Shown here piece after piece: positions 43,254-55,366 of a stretch of 64,000 nucleotides of DNA (position 1 is the first letter of the stretch; every line of letters begins with the position of its first letter). Where the stretch lies: the NCBI GenBank assembly GCA_028692715.1, contig JAQUWU010000015.1:1-64000 (forward strand), in the 5' to 3' direction. The position numbers and the translations under genes are program-made. Source of the DNA: Paludibacter sp. (GTDB lineage Bacteria; Bacteroidota; Bacteroidia; Bacteroidales; Paludibacteraceae). The notes beneath the pieces are model-generated. The model had not been told where the DNA came from. It did not search any database and saw nothing but the letters and a program-made list of their open reading frames with translations.

Positions 43254-44147
43254 TTAATATTTCACATTCAATTTATTTAAAACCAATCTTATTTTTTCGT
43301 AGGTTTTTATGGTATTTGGGACTAAAGGTAAACGTAGAACATTTTCGGTATAACCCATAACGGCCAACATACTTTTTACACCAGCAGGATTTCCTTCCAC
43401 AAAAAGCAATTCAATCAACTCAGTAAATCGGTGATGAATTTGTCTTGCACTTGCATAATCTCCTTGTAAAGCAAGTCTTACCATTCTACTGAATTCAGTA
43501 GGTAAAGCGTTTCCAATTACCGAAATAACACCAACAGCTCCTAAGGTAATTAAAGGGAAAGTGATACTATCGTCGCCTGAAATAACCATGAATTCTTCAG
43601 GCTTATTTTTTATGATATCGTCAATCTGTGAAAAGTTACCCGATGCTTCTTTTATAGCACAAATGGATGAGAATTCTTTTGCTAAGCGTAAAGTGGTCGA
43701 AGCCAACATATTTACGCCTGTTCGTCCGGGAACATTATAAAGTATTATTGGAAGTGGCGATACTTTTGCAATAGCAGCATAATGTTGGTATAATCCTTCC
43801 TGCGAGGGTTTATTATAATATGGTGTAACCGATAAAATAGCATCAATTCCAGAAAAATCATAAGTCTTTAGTGTCTCGACAACAGCTTTTGTGTTATTAC
43901 CACCTACCCCAAGTACAATTGGCAAACGACCCGCGGCAGTTTGAACAACAAAACGGGTGATTTTTTCTTTTTCCTGTTCGGTAAGTGTTGGTGTTTCAGC
44001 AGTAGTACCACAAACAACAAGATAATCCGTTCCACATTTAATTTGATATTCAACTAAACGTGCCAACGCATCAAAATCTATCGATTCATCATTTTTGAAT
44101 GGAGTGATAAGAGCTACCCCCATTCCTGTCAGTTTATTATTTATCAT
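43254..44147 (-). CDS. dapA: 4-hydroxy-tetrahydrodipicolinate synthase
   Basis: A 297-residue DapA condensing pyruvate and aspartate semialdehyde in lysine and diaminopimelate synthesis. Start is the ATG at 44147 (MINNKLTGMGVALITPF). A TTG at 44162 would extend it by five residues, but the -7 box TACTTTTG at 44178-44171 puts the transcript start at about that TTG. Active residues are the Tyr in ILYNVPGRTGVNM (about 135) and the Schiff-base Lys in CAIKEASGN (about 163). TTAETPTL (about 42-49) is the substrate loop. It lies downstream of the DUF6913 gene, an order common in Bacteroidales. Confidence 0.96.
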   Translation of the reverse strand: MINNKLTGMGVALITPFKNDESIDFDALARLVEYQIKCGTDYLVVCGTTAETPTLTEQEKEKITRFVVQTAAGRLPIVLGVGGNNTKAVVETLKTYDFSGIDAILSVTPYYNKPSQEGLYQHYAAIAKVSPLPIILYNVPGRTGVNMLASTTLRLAKEFSSICAIKEASGNFSQIDDIIKNKPEEFMVISGDDSITFPLITLGAVGVISVIGNALPTEFSRMVRLALQGDYASARQIHHRFTELIELLFVEGNPAGVKSMLAVMGYTENVLRLPLVPNTIKTYEKIRLVLNKLNVKY

Positions 44148-44170
44148 CGGTAAAATATACAATTTGTTTG

Positions 44171-44178
44171 CAAAAGTA
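44171..44178 (-). promoter_or_regulatory. -7 box TACTTTTG of dapA
   Basis: TAnnTTTG on the minus strand, 23 bases before the dapA ATG and inside the last bases upstream of the DUF6913 stop. It gives dapA its own promoter and supports the ATG start at 44147. Confidence 0.55.
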
Positions 44179-44183
44179 ATGCT

Positions 44184-44759
44184 TTAATCGTTAGTTTGTA
44201 TGCTTTTGAGGTAAAAAATTATTTGTTCGAACAAGTAAGTTTCGTCAAGTTGAATCTCAGAAGTTTCAAGTTCTTCATTTTTTGTTATTAAATTTTCAAT
44301 ATCTAAAACAAAATCATATAAGGGCAATTGAAAATTTTTAATACCGGTTTTACAAGATGCATTGGCATACAAAGCAATATATTGAAGCGGAAGTATTGGT
44401 TTCAACGTTAGGTCAATCAACAAATCAAATTGCTGATTCTCAAGTTCATTTAAAAATGTAGTTTTCGGAACCTGGAAAAAATTAGTTTCTTTATGATTTA
44501 ATATTCGAAATTCGGGTAAAATAGAGGTAATAACGACCTTTTTTTCAACAAATCCCCAGCAGGATACTTTTTTTCTGTCCTGTTGGAGCTTATAAACTAT
44601 TTTCCGAACTTCAGGATTTTTTTCGGAAAAATCACTTTCGAACAATACTAAAACTGATTTAGCATTATTGTAATTCACAAACCGTCGCTCCCGTTCGGAA
44701 GTGTTGATTATTTTCTTTGCCCGATGCAGAAATATGAAATTATTTAATTTTTTGAACAT
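44184..44759 (-). CDS. DUF6913 family protein
   Basis: A 191-residue soluble protein that fits the Bacteroidetes DUF6913 family, which is commonly encoded just upstream of dapA, as here. There is a basic N-terminus (FIFLHRAKKIINTSERERR), a central stretch ILVLFESD-like at about 34-44 and the conserved LLIDLTLKPILPLQYIALYANASCKTGI block near 112-139, a pattern typical of a Rossmann-like fold. No catalytic motif can be named. Function unknown. Confidence 0.75.
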   Translation of the reverse strand: MFKKLNNFIFLHRAKKIINTSERERRFVNYNNAKSVLVLFESDFSEKNPEVRKIVYKLQQDRKKVSCWGFVEKKVVITSILPEFRILNHKETNFFQVPKTTFLNELENQQFDLLIDLTLKPILPLQYIALYANASCKTGIKNFQLPLYDFVLDIENLITKNEELETSEIQLDETYLFEQIIFYLKSIQTND

Positions 44760-44831
44760 ACAATTTATTTTTAAAACAAAAATTCTAAATGACTGACGAA
44801 ATAGAAATCAAAAGAAAAAAATCAAAATTTA

Positions 44832-45026
44832 AATAGAACGCTGATTTACGCCGACTTAACGGATTTTTCTCAATAATATCAGGACGGATTTAAATTTCAA
44901 CTAGTCGAAATGACTTTCAGATACTCAGTTCTTATCTGTCATGCTTGCATGACTAAAATCTGTTTTTTTGATCCGTAAAAAAGAATCTGCTGAATTCCGC
45001 ATAATCCGCTAAATCTGCGTTCTATT
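44832..45026. repeat. 195-bp MITE-like repeat, copy 1
   Basis: The element starts AATAGAACGCTGATTTA and ends with the inverted complement TAAATCTGCGTTCTATT, a 17-base terminal inverted repeat with one mismatch. Inside is a perfect GTCATGC-tt-GCATGAC hairpin. Copies 2 and 3 are exactly the same length. A further 27 bases (AAACATTAAGTAGAATATCA...) are also shared with copy 2. No reading frame. Confidence 0.85.
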
Positions 45027-45063
45027 AAACATTAAGTAGAATATCATATCATTAATTATTGGC

Positions 45064-45258
45064 AATAGAACGCTGATTTACACCTACTTAACTGATTTTT
45101 CCCGATAATATCAGAACGGATTTAAATTTCGACTAGTCGAAATGATTTTCAGATACTTAGTTCTTATCTGTCATGCTTGCATGACTAAAATCTGTTTTTT
45201 TGATCCGTAAAAAAGAATCTGCTGAATTCCGCATAATCCGTTAAATCTGCGTTCTATT
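45064..45258. repeat. 195-bp MITE-like repeat, copy 2
   Basis: Same ends and internal hairpin as copy 1, same orientation, 37 bases apart. It lies immediately downstream of the GxxExxY gene stop (45281) and could supply its transcript end. Differences from copy 1 are scattered single bases, so the two arose by duplication some time ago. Confidence 0.85.
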
Positions 45259-45280
45259 AAACACTAAGTAGAATATCACA

Positions 45281-45670
45281 TTATTCCATTTTCTTTTTAT
45301 TATTCATAAATATTTTCCTTTTATATTCAGCCACTTTTCCAAAATTCAACAGTAGGCCGAGTTCTACATCTGTTGCTCTTAAGTAATTTATTAACTGACA
45401 TTCATTTTCTTCGGATAATACCTTAGATGCTTTGAGTTCTATTACAACTAAGTTATTCACAATAATATCTGCAAAGTATTCACCAACAATTTTGTTATCA
45501 TACAATACAGAAATTGGATATTGACATTTCACTTCTAATCCATTTTTCATTAATTCTATTGCTAATGCATTTTCGTATACTTTTTCCAAGAAACCATAAC
45601 CAAGAGTGTTGTAAACTTTATAGTATGATTTTATTATTTTCTCAGTAATTTCTTCATGTAGCAATTTCAT
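45281..45670 (-). CDS. GxxExxY family protein (PD-(D/E)XK-like)
   Basis: A 129-residue protein of the GxxExxY family. The name motif is GFLEKVYENALAIEL (about 26-40). The nuclease-like core is the YFADIIVNNLVVIELKAS stretch (about 65-82; D and E-x-K), followed by INYLRATDVELGLLLNFG (about 93-110). These are PD-(D/E)XK-fold proteins of unknown function, often found amid short inverted repeats. It is bracketed by copies 2 and 3 of a 195-bp repeat, so it may be cargo of, or act on, that repeat. Confidence 0.9.
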   Translation of the reverse strand: MKLLHEEITEKIIKSYYKVYNTLGYGFLEKVYENALAIELMKNGLEVKCQYPISVLYDNKIVGEYFADIIVNNLVVIELKASKVLSEENECQLINYLRATDVELGLLLNFGKVAEYKRKIFMNNKKKME

Positions 45671-45744
45671 AATACTGTATGAATTAATTATTTGAATACA
45701 TTATTCTAAAAAAGACAAAGTTTCTATAAATTATATTCATTTAT

Positions 45745-45939
45745 AATAGGACACTGATTTACATATACTTAACGGGTTTTTCCCGATAATATCAGGACGG
45801 ATTTAAATTTCGACTGGTCGAAATGATTTTCAGATACTCAGTTCTTATCTGTCATGCTTGCATGACTAAAATCTGTTTATTTAATCCGTAAAAAAAAATC
45901 TGCTGAATTCCGCATAATCCGTTAAATCTGCGTTCTATT
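45745..45939. repeat. 195-bp MITE-like repeat, copy 3
   Basis: Third copy of the same 195-base element, on the upstream side of the GxxExxY gene and 24 bases from the ligA stop. Its left end is slightly diverged (AATAGGACACTGATTTA); the right end (TTAAATCTGCGTTCTATT) is intact, as is the GTCATGC-tt-GCATGAC hairpin. Confidence 0.85.
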
Positions 45940-45963
45940 CTCTTTCATTAACTTTCCCAATTC

Positions 45964-48042
<2,079 letters not shown>

Positions 48043-48265
48043 CTAAAATTAGAATTCATTAATTTATCATCAACCGCAACGATAAAATCACTGAAATTTT
48101 TGATATTAAATTTGCTATTTTTTTTATAATTTAAAGCATAATCACTTCAAAAAAAATCAAGTAGAAATATTTGTATTTTTAAGCTAAATTTTTTTCCAAT
48201 ATTTATACATTTTTCATACTTTTCTATTATCTTTCGAAAAAAATAATCTTATAATCAGAGATTTT

Positions 48266-51200
48266 ATGAAAAAGATAAGCCCACAAGAAGTAATCGATTG
48301 GTCGAAAGAATTTCTTTTTAAAACAGAAATGGAAATTACGAAAGAGGAGAAAAAAGAACAAAAGAAATATGCCATTTTAATTCAAAATCCAAACGATAAA
48401 ACGCTTTTATCTAAGCTTTTGGATGAGTCGTCGCAAATTCATGATAACAAGAAATTAGCACGTCGCATGAAATTGTTAATTGAGAAATACGGTGTTCCTG
48501 AATTTTTCAGTAAATCAGGCAATTTTATGTTAAAGCTATTTACCGGCTTTGGGTATTTGTTCGATTTTATTTCTGTTCCTCTATTCAAAAATCGTCTCCG
48601 TTCCGATACATCCAAAGTCATTATTAATGAAAAGCCATCGTTACTCAATCAACATTTAGACAAGAGAAAAAAAGAACAAATCGGTCAAAATGTGAATTTA
48701 TTGGGCGAAGTAGTATTAGGAGATAGTGAAGCTGAAAAACGTTACCAGCATTATCTGAAAGCTTTAAAAGATCCACATATCAATTATATTTCAATCAAGA
48801 TATCAGGTATTTACGCACAAATCAATCCATTAAATTACGAACAAAACAAACTCGATTTATGCGAACTATTGACTAAAATCTATCAACAATCGATTGATTT
48901 CCCCTATATCGAAGAAAACGGTACAGCTAAGTCAAAATTCGTAAATCTGGACATGGAAGAATACAAAGATGCGGAACTTACAATGGACGTTTTCAAAACC
49001 GTATTAAGTCTTCCGCAATTTAAAAATTATACAGCTGGGATTGTCGTTCAGGCATATTTGCCGGATGCCTGGCATTTTCAAACCGAGTTGCTTGATTTTG
49101 CAAAAGCTCGTTTTGCAGCAGGTGCTGCTCCACTAAAAATGCGATTGGTAAAAGGAGCCAATCTCCAAATGGAATCGATTATTTCATCGCTTAGAGGTTG
49201 GGAAAATCCGGTTTTACATTCGAAAGTGGAAGTAGATGCAAATTATTTGCACATTCTTGACAGAGCTTTAGAACCTGAAAATGCTAAAGCATTGTATATT
49301 GGAGTTGCCTCACACAACTTCTTTAGCATTGGATATGCCTATTTGTTAAGCAAAGAAAATGGAGTAGAGAATCAGGTTACTTTCGAAATGCTGGAAGGTA
49401 TGGCGAATCATTTACCTCGCGTTATGCGAAATCTGGGAAAACAAATTATACTTTATACGCCAGTAGTGAAAAACGAACATTTCCTCAATGCCGTTTCCTA
49501 TCTCGTTCGTCGTCTTGACGAAAATACCGGAAAAGATAATTTTCTGAGCTATTCATTCGGTTTAAAATACGACAGTAAAGAGTGGAAATTTTTACAACAA
49601 CAATTTATAGATGCATACAAGTTGAAAGACAGCATCGACCCTACTCCATTCCGCCAACAAAACCGGAACGAAAAACAACAATCGCAAGACGCTGAAAATA
49701 AGAATTTTAAGAACGAATCTGATACTTTCTTCGACACCAAACAAAATCGTGACTGGGCAGATGAAATACGCAAAAATTGGATGAAAACCAAGGATTCAAA
49801 GCCCTATCAAATTCCGGTACAAATTGGCGATAAAGAAATTACAACAGAAAATAAAATCAAATATTTTGATAAAAATCAGAACAATGAAATACTGGTTTGT
49901 GAAACCTCACTTTCGAATCTAGATCAGGTAAAAGATATAATTTCGGTAGCTGAGAAAGATGTTTCGGGCTGGAGAAAATCAACACTGAAAGAAAGAAATT
50001 TGATTTTGAACAAAGTGGCAGAAAATCTAAGCAATAATCGTAAAAATCTGATCGGTTCTATGTCTGCCATAACGGGAAAAACATTCCTTGAAGGAGATGT
50101 GGAAGTATCGGAGGCTATTGATTTTTGTCGTTATTATCCTATCACGATGAAAACATTTGAAGAGTTAAAAACAGTTTCCATCTCACCAAAAGGAATTGTA
50201 TTAGTTATTCCACCATGGAATTTTCCATTAGCAATTCCTGTTGGTGGTGTAGTTGCAGCACTTTCGGGAGGAAATACTGTAGTACTGAAACCTGCCACAG
50301 TAGCTTTACCTGTTGCCTGGGAATTTGTGAAAAGTTTTTGGGAAGCTGGCGTGCCAAAAGACGCTTTGCAGATAGTTTGCACTGACGGCCGCGAACCGTT
50401 GAATTTTCTAACTGCTCATCCTTCCATTAAACACATTATAATGACTGGTGGAACTGATACTGCTTTCCACTTGTTGGAAAATAATCCAACCTGCCCACTT
50501 TCTGCAGAAACGGGAGGAAAAAATTCTATTATCCTAACTTCCAGTGGCGACCGAGATCATGCCATACAGAATATTGTAACATCTGCTTTCAGTAATGCTG
50601 GTCAAAAATGCTCTGCTTGTTCATTATTGTTACTTGAAAAAAAAGTATATAACGATCCTGGATTTAAGACAAAACTAAAAGATGCGGTTACCAGCATGCA
50701 TACAGGAAGTGCGTGGGATGGAGGAAACATGGTGGGACCCATGATTACAAATCAAAACGATAAGTTGCTACATGCCATTGCCCATCTCGAACCAGGCGAA
50801 TCGTGGCTTGTTGCTCCTGAATATGTGGACGAAAAACAATTTATTTTGAAACCGACTGTAAAATGGGGAGTTGAGCCGGGTAGTTATACCTTTGAAAATG
50901 AATTATTCGGACCTCTGTTGGCTGTTGTATGTATCGACAATTTAGATCATGGGATTAAAATCATGAATAAATCGGAATATGGATTAACATCTGGATTGCA
51001 AAGCTTGGACGAAACAGAACATCTGAAATGGAAAAACAATTTAGAAGCAGGGAATCTTTATATAAATAGAGGAATCACGGGAGCAATAGTTAATCGTCAA
51101 CCATTTGGTGGTATGAAACGCTCTGCTTTTGGTGGTGGTTTGAAAGCCGGCGGACGAAATTATGTTTCATTATTTGTTGATATTGGTGAAAAGAATTCAG

Positions 51201-51781
51201 TATACATTACACCTGAAAACAACAAATTTCACAAATTTAATAACTTATTAAACACAAAGGAAAAAGGACGTTTTAATACAGCCGTTGAAAGTTATCTGAG
51301 AAATTGGGAATCTGAATTTTCGCTTGAACTGGACATAAATAATATTATGGGCGAAAAAAACACATTCCGATATCTGCCACTTAAAAATATGGCATTAAGA
51401 GTTCAACCCTCTGATAATTTATGCGACATTTCAATGATTTTGGCTGCTGCTAACATTGCTAAAACTCCAATAACAATTAGTATTAATACCGATGATAGTA
51501 AATTCTATATTTTGAAAAAAATGGCTGATAAAAAATTTAAACTAAAAGTTCAAAAAGAATCAGCGTTTTTGGATGAAATGAATAGTTACGAACGAATCCG
51601 GACCTGTAATGATCAAATTTCAAAAGAATTTTATCTTCAAGCAGCAAAACTGGGAAAATATCTAGCCACGGCTAAGCCAACTATCGAGGGTCGACTGGAA
51701 ATGCTTCACTACCTAAAAGAACAAAGCATTGCCTTCGAATATCACAGATACGGAAGTATTGCTGAGACTGAAAAAAACTAA
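48266..51781 (+). CDS. putA: Bifunctional proline dehydrogenase / glutamate-semialdehyde dehydrogenase
   Basis: A 1171-residue PutA that oxidises proline to glutamate. The FAD-dependent proline dehydrogenase domain is N-terminal (about 130-460; e.g. LKMRLVKGANLQMES near 291). The NAD-dependent aldehyde dehydrogenase domain is about 505-985: IPPWNFPLAIPVGG (about 649), the Glu in SAETGGKNSIIL (about 748) and the nucleophile Cys in NAGQKCSAC (about 781). The last 180 residues resemble a degenerate second ALDH-like fold used for oligomer contacts in long PutAs. There is no N-terminal ribbon-helix-helix, so it does not act as a repressor. A terminator follows the stop. Confidence 0.95.
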   Translation: MKKISPQEVIDWSKEFLFKTEMEITKEEKKEQKKYAILIQNPNDKTLLSKLLDESSQIHDNKKLARRMKLLIEKYGVPEFFSKSGNFMLKLFTGFGYLFDFISVPLFKNRLRSDTSKVIINEKPSLLNQHLDKRKKEQIGQNVNLLGEVVLGDSEAEKRYQHYLKALKDPHINYISIKISGIYAQINPLNYEQNKLDLCELLTKIYQQSIDFPYIEENGTAKSKFVNLDMEEYKDAELTMDVFKTVLSLPQFKNYTAGIVVQAYLPDAWHFQTELLDFAKARFAAGAAPLKMRLVKGANLQMESIISSLRGWENPVLHSKVEVDANYLHILDRALEPENAKALYIGVASHNFFSIGYAYLLSKENGVENQVTFEMLEGMANHLPRVMRNLGKQIILYTPVVKNEHFLNAVSYLVRRLDENTGKDNFLSYSFGLKYDSKEWKFLQQQFIDAYKLKDSIDPTPFRQQNRNEKQQSQDAENKNFKNESDTFFDTKQNRDWADEIRKNWMKTKDSKPYQIPVQIGDKEITTENKIKYFDKNQNNEILVCETSLSNLDQVKDIISVAEKDVSGWRKSTLKERNLILNKVAENLSNNRKNLIGSMSAITGKTFLEGDVEVSEAIDFCRYYPITMKTFEELKTVSISPKGIVLVIPPWNFPLAIPVGGVVAALSGGNTVVLKPATVALPVAWEFVKSFWEAGVPKDALQIVCTDGREPLNFLTAHPSIKHIIMTGGTDTAFHLLENNPTCPLSAETGGKNSIILTSSGDRDHAIQNIVTSAFSNAGQKCSACSLLLLEKKVYNDPGFKTKLKDAVTSMHTGSAWDGGNMVGPMITNQNDKLLHAIAHLEPGESWLVAPEYVDEKQFILKPTVKWGVEPGSYTFENELFGPLLAVVCIDNLDHGIKIMNKSEYGLTSGLQSLDETEHLKWKNNLEAGNLYINRGITGAIVNRQPFGGMKRSAFGGGLKAGGRNYVSLFVDIGEKNSVYITPENNKFHKFNNLLNTKEKGRFNTAVESYLRNWESEFSLELDINNIMGEKNTFRYLPLKNMALRVQPSDNLCDISMILAAANIAKTPITISINTDDSKFYILKKMADKKFKLKVQKESAFLDEMNSYERIRTCNDQISKEFYLQAAKLGKYLATAKPTIEGRLEMLHYLKEQSIAFEYHRYGSIAETEKN

Positions 51782-51802
51782 AAAATTCACTCAGAATATT
51801 AT

Positions 51803-51830
51803 AAGCCCGACTAATAAAAAAGTCGGGCTT
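51803..51830 (+). terminator. Rho-independent terminator of putA
   Basis: AAGCCCGACT (51803-51812) pairs with AGTCGGGCTT (51821-51830), an 8-base loop, followed by TTTTTTATT. It starts 22 bases after the stop. Confidence 0.9.
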
Positions 51831-51839
51831 TTTTATTAA

Positions 51840-52361
51840 AATCAAGAATTGAGCGAACAGGAATTTATGATGTTAGTCGTATTTTCTGTTACATTTAATA
51901 CTATTTTCACTTAAATATTGCTGTTTATAAAATTTGTAATTGTTATAAATTAGCAATTAATAGTTAATATTTTAGTTCATATCACATTCGAAACATTAAA
52001 ATCAGTTAACTATTTTTTTTTGCCACTTTTCACAACCCCTTATTTATCAGTATTTACGGTTTTAATTACAATGATAATGTAAATATTATTATGTTTAACT
52101 TGATGAGTCTGATTGTTTGATTTTAAAAGTATTGCTCCAACTGTCTTGTTTTCTGACTCTTAAACAGCATTTAAATATAAAATAAATTACGAACATACTT
52201 CTTTAAAGGAATGAAGTTCAAGTTTTGAGATCAACCTTCCTATTCGGCTGTAGTATTTATTCTTTTTCAATAGGTAAAAAGTTCTACATAACACTACATA
52301 TCAACACTTTATATTTTTTTTATATATTTGAAACAGTATAAAAATTTAAAATAAATAAGTT
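51840..52361. other. Intergenic, no gene seen
   Basis: About 520 AT-rich bases with no frame worth calling. TATATTTG at 52323-52330 is a TAnnTTTG box 32 bases before the lipoprotein gene ATG and its likely promoter. Confidence 0.5.
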
Positions 52362-55265
52362 ATGATATCTTATAGTAAAACAAAAACATATACAGTTTTA
52401 ACAATTCTCATTTCAATATTTCTTTTTACAAACTGTATTGATAATGAATATGATTTATCAAGTGGTATAAATACAGAAATAAGTGTTGGGGGTGATTCAC
52501 TTTCATTTCCTATTGTCAAAACTACAAAAATCTATCTTGATTCAATGATGACAAGTCAGGATATTCAGATGTTGCAACGATTAGGAGACAGCACCTATTC
52601 ATTTCAGTTAATTGATTCGATGAGAGCGACTATGGGAACCCTCGCACCGGTAACTATCACCGTACCTTCTCTATCAATTGAACCTATCAAAATGAGTTTC
52701 TCAGACATAGAACTTCCTACCATAAATCTTGATCCAACGCACTTTCAAACAGCTATTGAGATTCCTGATTTTGATATCGAAAACAAATTTATAAATCCAA
52801 TAAACTCTTCTTATACACAGACTTTTCCGATTGATGCTCCCTCCTACGTAAAAAGGAATTCAGGCGCTTCAAAAATTAATAGTGCCAATATAGTGGTAGG
52901 ACCATTTCAAAAAACAGTTAGCCAATCGATTAGCCAAGCACTTTATTTTTCATTTCCATCTCAAATTAAAAAAATCAATAAAGTTCAATTTAAAAACACG
53001 AAAGTCACTCTTACTTTTGATAAAACAAATACAAATTTATTGAATTTGGTTTCTCAGAATGACACAATTAGAGAATTAAGAATTGACTTCCCAAGTGAAT
53101 ATATTTTATCAACAGCTGTTGGTTTAAATTCAAAAATTGAGGGAAGTTCATTCGTCATTAAAAATGCAATTCTGACTCAGGGAGTAAATATATTTACTGC
53201 CAGTTTTATGATCCAAAGCTTGGATTTGACAAATATATTTCAATTTGAGTCATTATCTTACAACAAATCAATTGATTACAGTATTAATTATGGTTTTATC
53301 GGCGAAACGAATGATATAAATTCGCTTAAGGGAAAGAACGTAGAATACAAAGTAAGTTTGCAAGCTACCCCCGTTATTGATGATATAGCCGTTATAACAA
53401 ATAACATTGAGTCCGAATCTCAATCAGGAACTTTCACTGTATCTAAAAAAGTTGACAATTTACCTTCTGAGATAGCTGAAATAAAAACAATTACATTTGA
53501 AGACAATGCAAAATTGCAACTTTCAATTCCTGATCCTGGATTTTATCCTTTTATTTTGACGGCTGGTAATTGTATAATAGAATTACCAAAATCAATTATT
53601 TTCAAGCCAACTACAGGTTTAAATACATCGACGAATGTTCTTACATTACCTTTCAATGAGAATTTTGGAACAAAAGATTTGGGAATTTCCGGTTTAAAAA
53701 TCAATAAAACAATTCCTGAAGGACAAAACTCATTTACAATTACCGACGAAACAAAATATTCTATTTCAGGAGTGGTAATCGGATCACAAGAAACGACTTT
53801 AAATGCTTTTAAATCATTGAATGATAAACAAATAAACATTACTGCAACCTGTAGTGGATTAGTTCCGAAAAATGCTGAACTTACAACCAACAGGATTTCC
53901 ATAGATTTGGCTAAAAACACGACTAACATAAATATAAGCAAATTCGTATCAAAAGATGTTAAACGTTTGTACGTTGCTGAATTGAAGGAACCGACTGACA
54001 TCAATATTAAAATAAATATCAAAAACTTTCCATCAACTATTGACTCTCTATTTTTTGAAAATTACGTTATTCAACTTCCAACTTACCTAAAATTTAAAAC
54101 AGGAGATGTAAATAGTCAAAACCAAGTAATTCTTAATCGTGGTTTTAAGGTTTCGAATGGTTTTACAAAAACACTTACCTTATTGAAATTGGATTTTGGG
54201 GTTAGTGGAAAAGTACTTGAAGATGGTGTTTTTGCTCTCAACGATGAAGTAAGTATGCAGGGAAAAGTTTACATTAAAGGAGCCAACCTTAATACAAGCG
54301 AATTGGGCGAAATAGAAATTTTACCTTCCTTTAAAATCAACGATTTAGCCTTGTCAATTGTCGAAGGAGAAATTAAGCCCGAAATTCCTCCGGTAACAAA
54401 AATTATGATGATGAATTTCCCTAATTATCTACAAAATGAAACCACCAGTCTGGATTTGCAAAATCCGGTAGTGACATTGCAAGTTGGAAATACCTTAGGA
54501 ATGGAAATTCATGCCATAGTAACATTAATACCAAAACGCAATGGAATTGCAATAAACGATGCAATCGTTACGAGTGAGATTGACATTCCTGCAGCCGGTG
54601 TAATAGGACAAACTAGTTGGTTTAAATATTGGATTGCAAGAACTGATGCCGGAATTTCTGAAAATTACGTGCCGGTTATAATACCTGATATTTCGAAATT
54701 GCTTAATTCAGTTCCTGATGAAGTAGATATAGTCGTTAGTCCTTCGTTAACAGGTGACCGACAAATAATTGATTTGTATTCAACCAATAATACACTTGAA
54801 ATGAATTATGTAATGAATATTCCATTGGATTTTGGCACCAATTTTAATCTAAGTTATAACGATACTTTAATGAACTTAAAGGAAAAATTACGGGACATTA
54901 TTAATTATACTCGAAAGATAGATGTAATTGCTATTATTGAAAATAAAATACCTTTGGATATGAATTTCGAGGTGATAGCACTAGATAGCTTAAATCAGGT
55001 AATACAAGGAATAAATATTGTATCGTACGATTCTATTAAATCTTGCAATATTGATGGTTCTTTAAAAACAAATAACCTGAATCTGACAATAAATGAAACA
55101 AAAACAGGTGCGCTGGATTTACTAGATGCCTTTGCTTTTAAAGTTTCAGCATCGAAAAATACAACCGTTGCAGGAATTCCATTAAAAACTGATCAATTTA
55201 TTTCTCTCGAAATAAGAGTAAGAATTCCGGACGGAATTACGATCAATCAAACTAATTCAAACTAA
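52362..55265 (+). CDS. Large repeat-containing lipoprotein, unknown function
   Basis: A 967-residue protein with a lipoprotein signal (FLFTNC, C25). The body is beta-rich, with repeated units of about 150-200 residues. Each has a strand pair like CIIELPKSIIFKP (about 401) or YVIQLPTYLKFKTG (about 567), followed by a GxxxxxNKTI/LxFGVSG region and a NAxxLTTxxxxxDL-type stretch. The end (about 770-967) repeats the theme. It should sit on the outer membrane, periplasmic or exposed. The following gene encodes a DUF5723 outer-membrane protein, and the two probably work together. I recognise no family with a known activity. Confidence 0.7.
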   Translation: MISYSKTKTYTVLTILISIFLFTNCIDNEYDLSSGINTEISVGGDSLSFPIVKTTKIYLDSMMTSQDIQMLQRLGDSTYSFQLIDSMRATMGTLAPVTITVPSLSIEPIKMSFSDIELPTINLDPTHFQTAIEIPDFDIENKFINPINSSYTQTFPIDAPSYVKRNSGASKINSANIVVGPFQKTVSQSISQALYFSFPSQIKKINKVQFKNTKVTLTFDKTNTNLLNLVSQNDTIRELRIDFPSEYILSTAVGLNSKIEGSSFVIKNAILTQGVNIFTASFMIQSLDLTNIFQFESLSYNKSIDYSINYGFIGETNDINSLKGKNVEYKVSLQATPVIDDIAVITNNIESESQSGTFTVSKKVDNLPSEIAEIKTITFEDNAKLQLSIPDPGFYPFILTAGNCIIELPKSIIFKPTTGLNTSTNVLTLPFNENFGTKDLGISGLKINKTIPEGQNSFTITDETKYSISGVVIGSQETTLNAFKSLNDKQINITATCSGLVPKNAELTTNRISIDLAKNTTNINISKFVSKDVKRLYVAELKEPTDINIKINIKNFPSTIDSLFFENYVIQLPTYLKFKTGDVNSQNQVILNRGFKVSNGFTKTLTLLKLDFGVSGKVLEDGVFALNDEVSMQGKVYIKGANLNTSELGEIEILPSFKINDLALSIVEGEIKPEIPPVTKIMMMNFPNYLQNETTSLDLQNPVVTLQVGNTLGMEIHAIVTLIPKRNGIAINDAIVTSEIDIPAAGVIGQTSWFKYWIARTDAGISENYVPVIIPDISKLLNSVPDEVDIVVSPSLTGDRQIIDLYSTNNTLEMNYVMNIPLDFGTNFNLSYNDTLMNLKEKLRDIINYTRKIDVIAIIENKIPLDMNFEVIALDSLNQVIQGINIVSYDSIKSCNIDGSLKTNNLNLTINETKTGALDLLDAFAFKVSASKNTTVAGIPLKTDQFISLEIRVRIPDGITINQTNSN

Positions 55266-55279
55266 CAATTGTTTTATAA

Positions 55280-55337
55280 AATGTAAAGATTCGGGAAAAG
55301 ATAGTTAGGAGATTACTACCTTACGAATCTTTACATT
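55280..55337 (+). other. Long intercistronic hairpin
   Basis: AATGTAAAGATTCG (55280-55293) pairs perfectly with CGAATCTTTACATT (55324-55337), a 14-bp stem with a 30-base loop. There is no T-run after it. It lies 15 bases after the lipoprotein stop and 30 bases before the TTG start of the next gene, so it could stabilise, attenuate or protect the mRNA between the two genes. Confidence 0.6.
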
Positions 55338-55366
55338 ACATAATTATCATCAAAATACCATTTTCC

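Noticed and set aside
44148-44162. Upstream TTG start of dapA
   Set aside because: The -7 box at 44171-44178 places the transcript start at about this codon, and the family begins at the ATG at 44147.
53543-54022. 159-codon antisense frame in the large lipoprotein gene
   Set aside because: It lies fully inside a well-supported gene on the other strand and has no start context or family.
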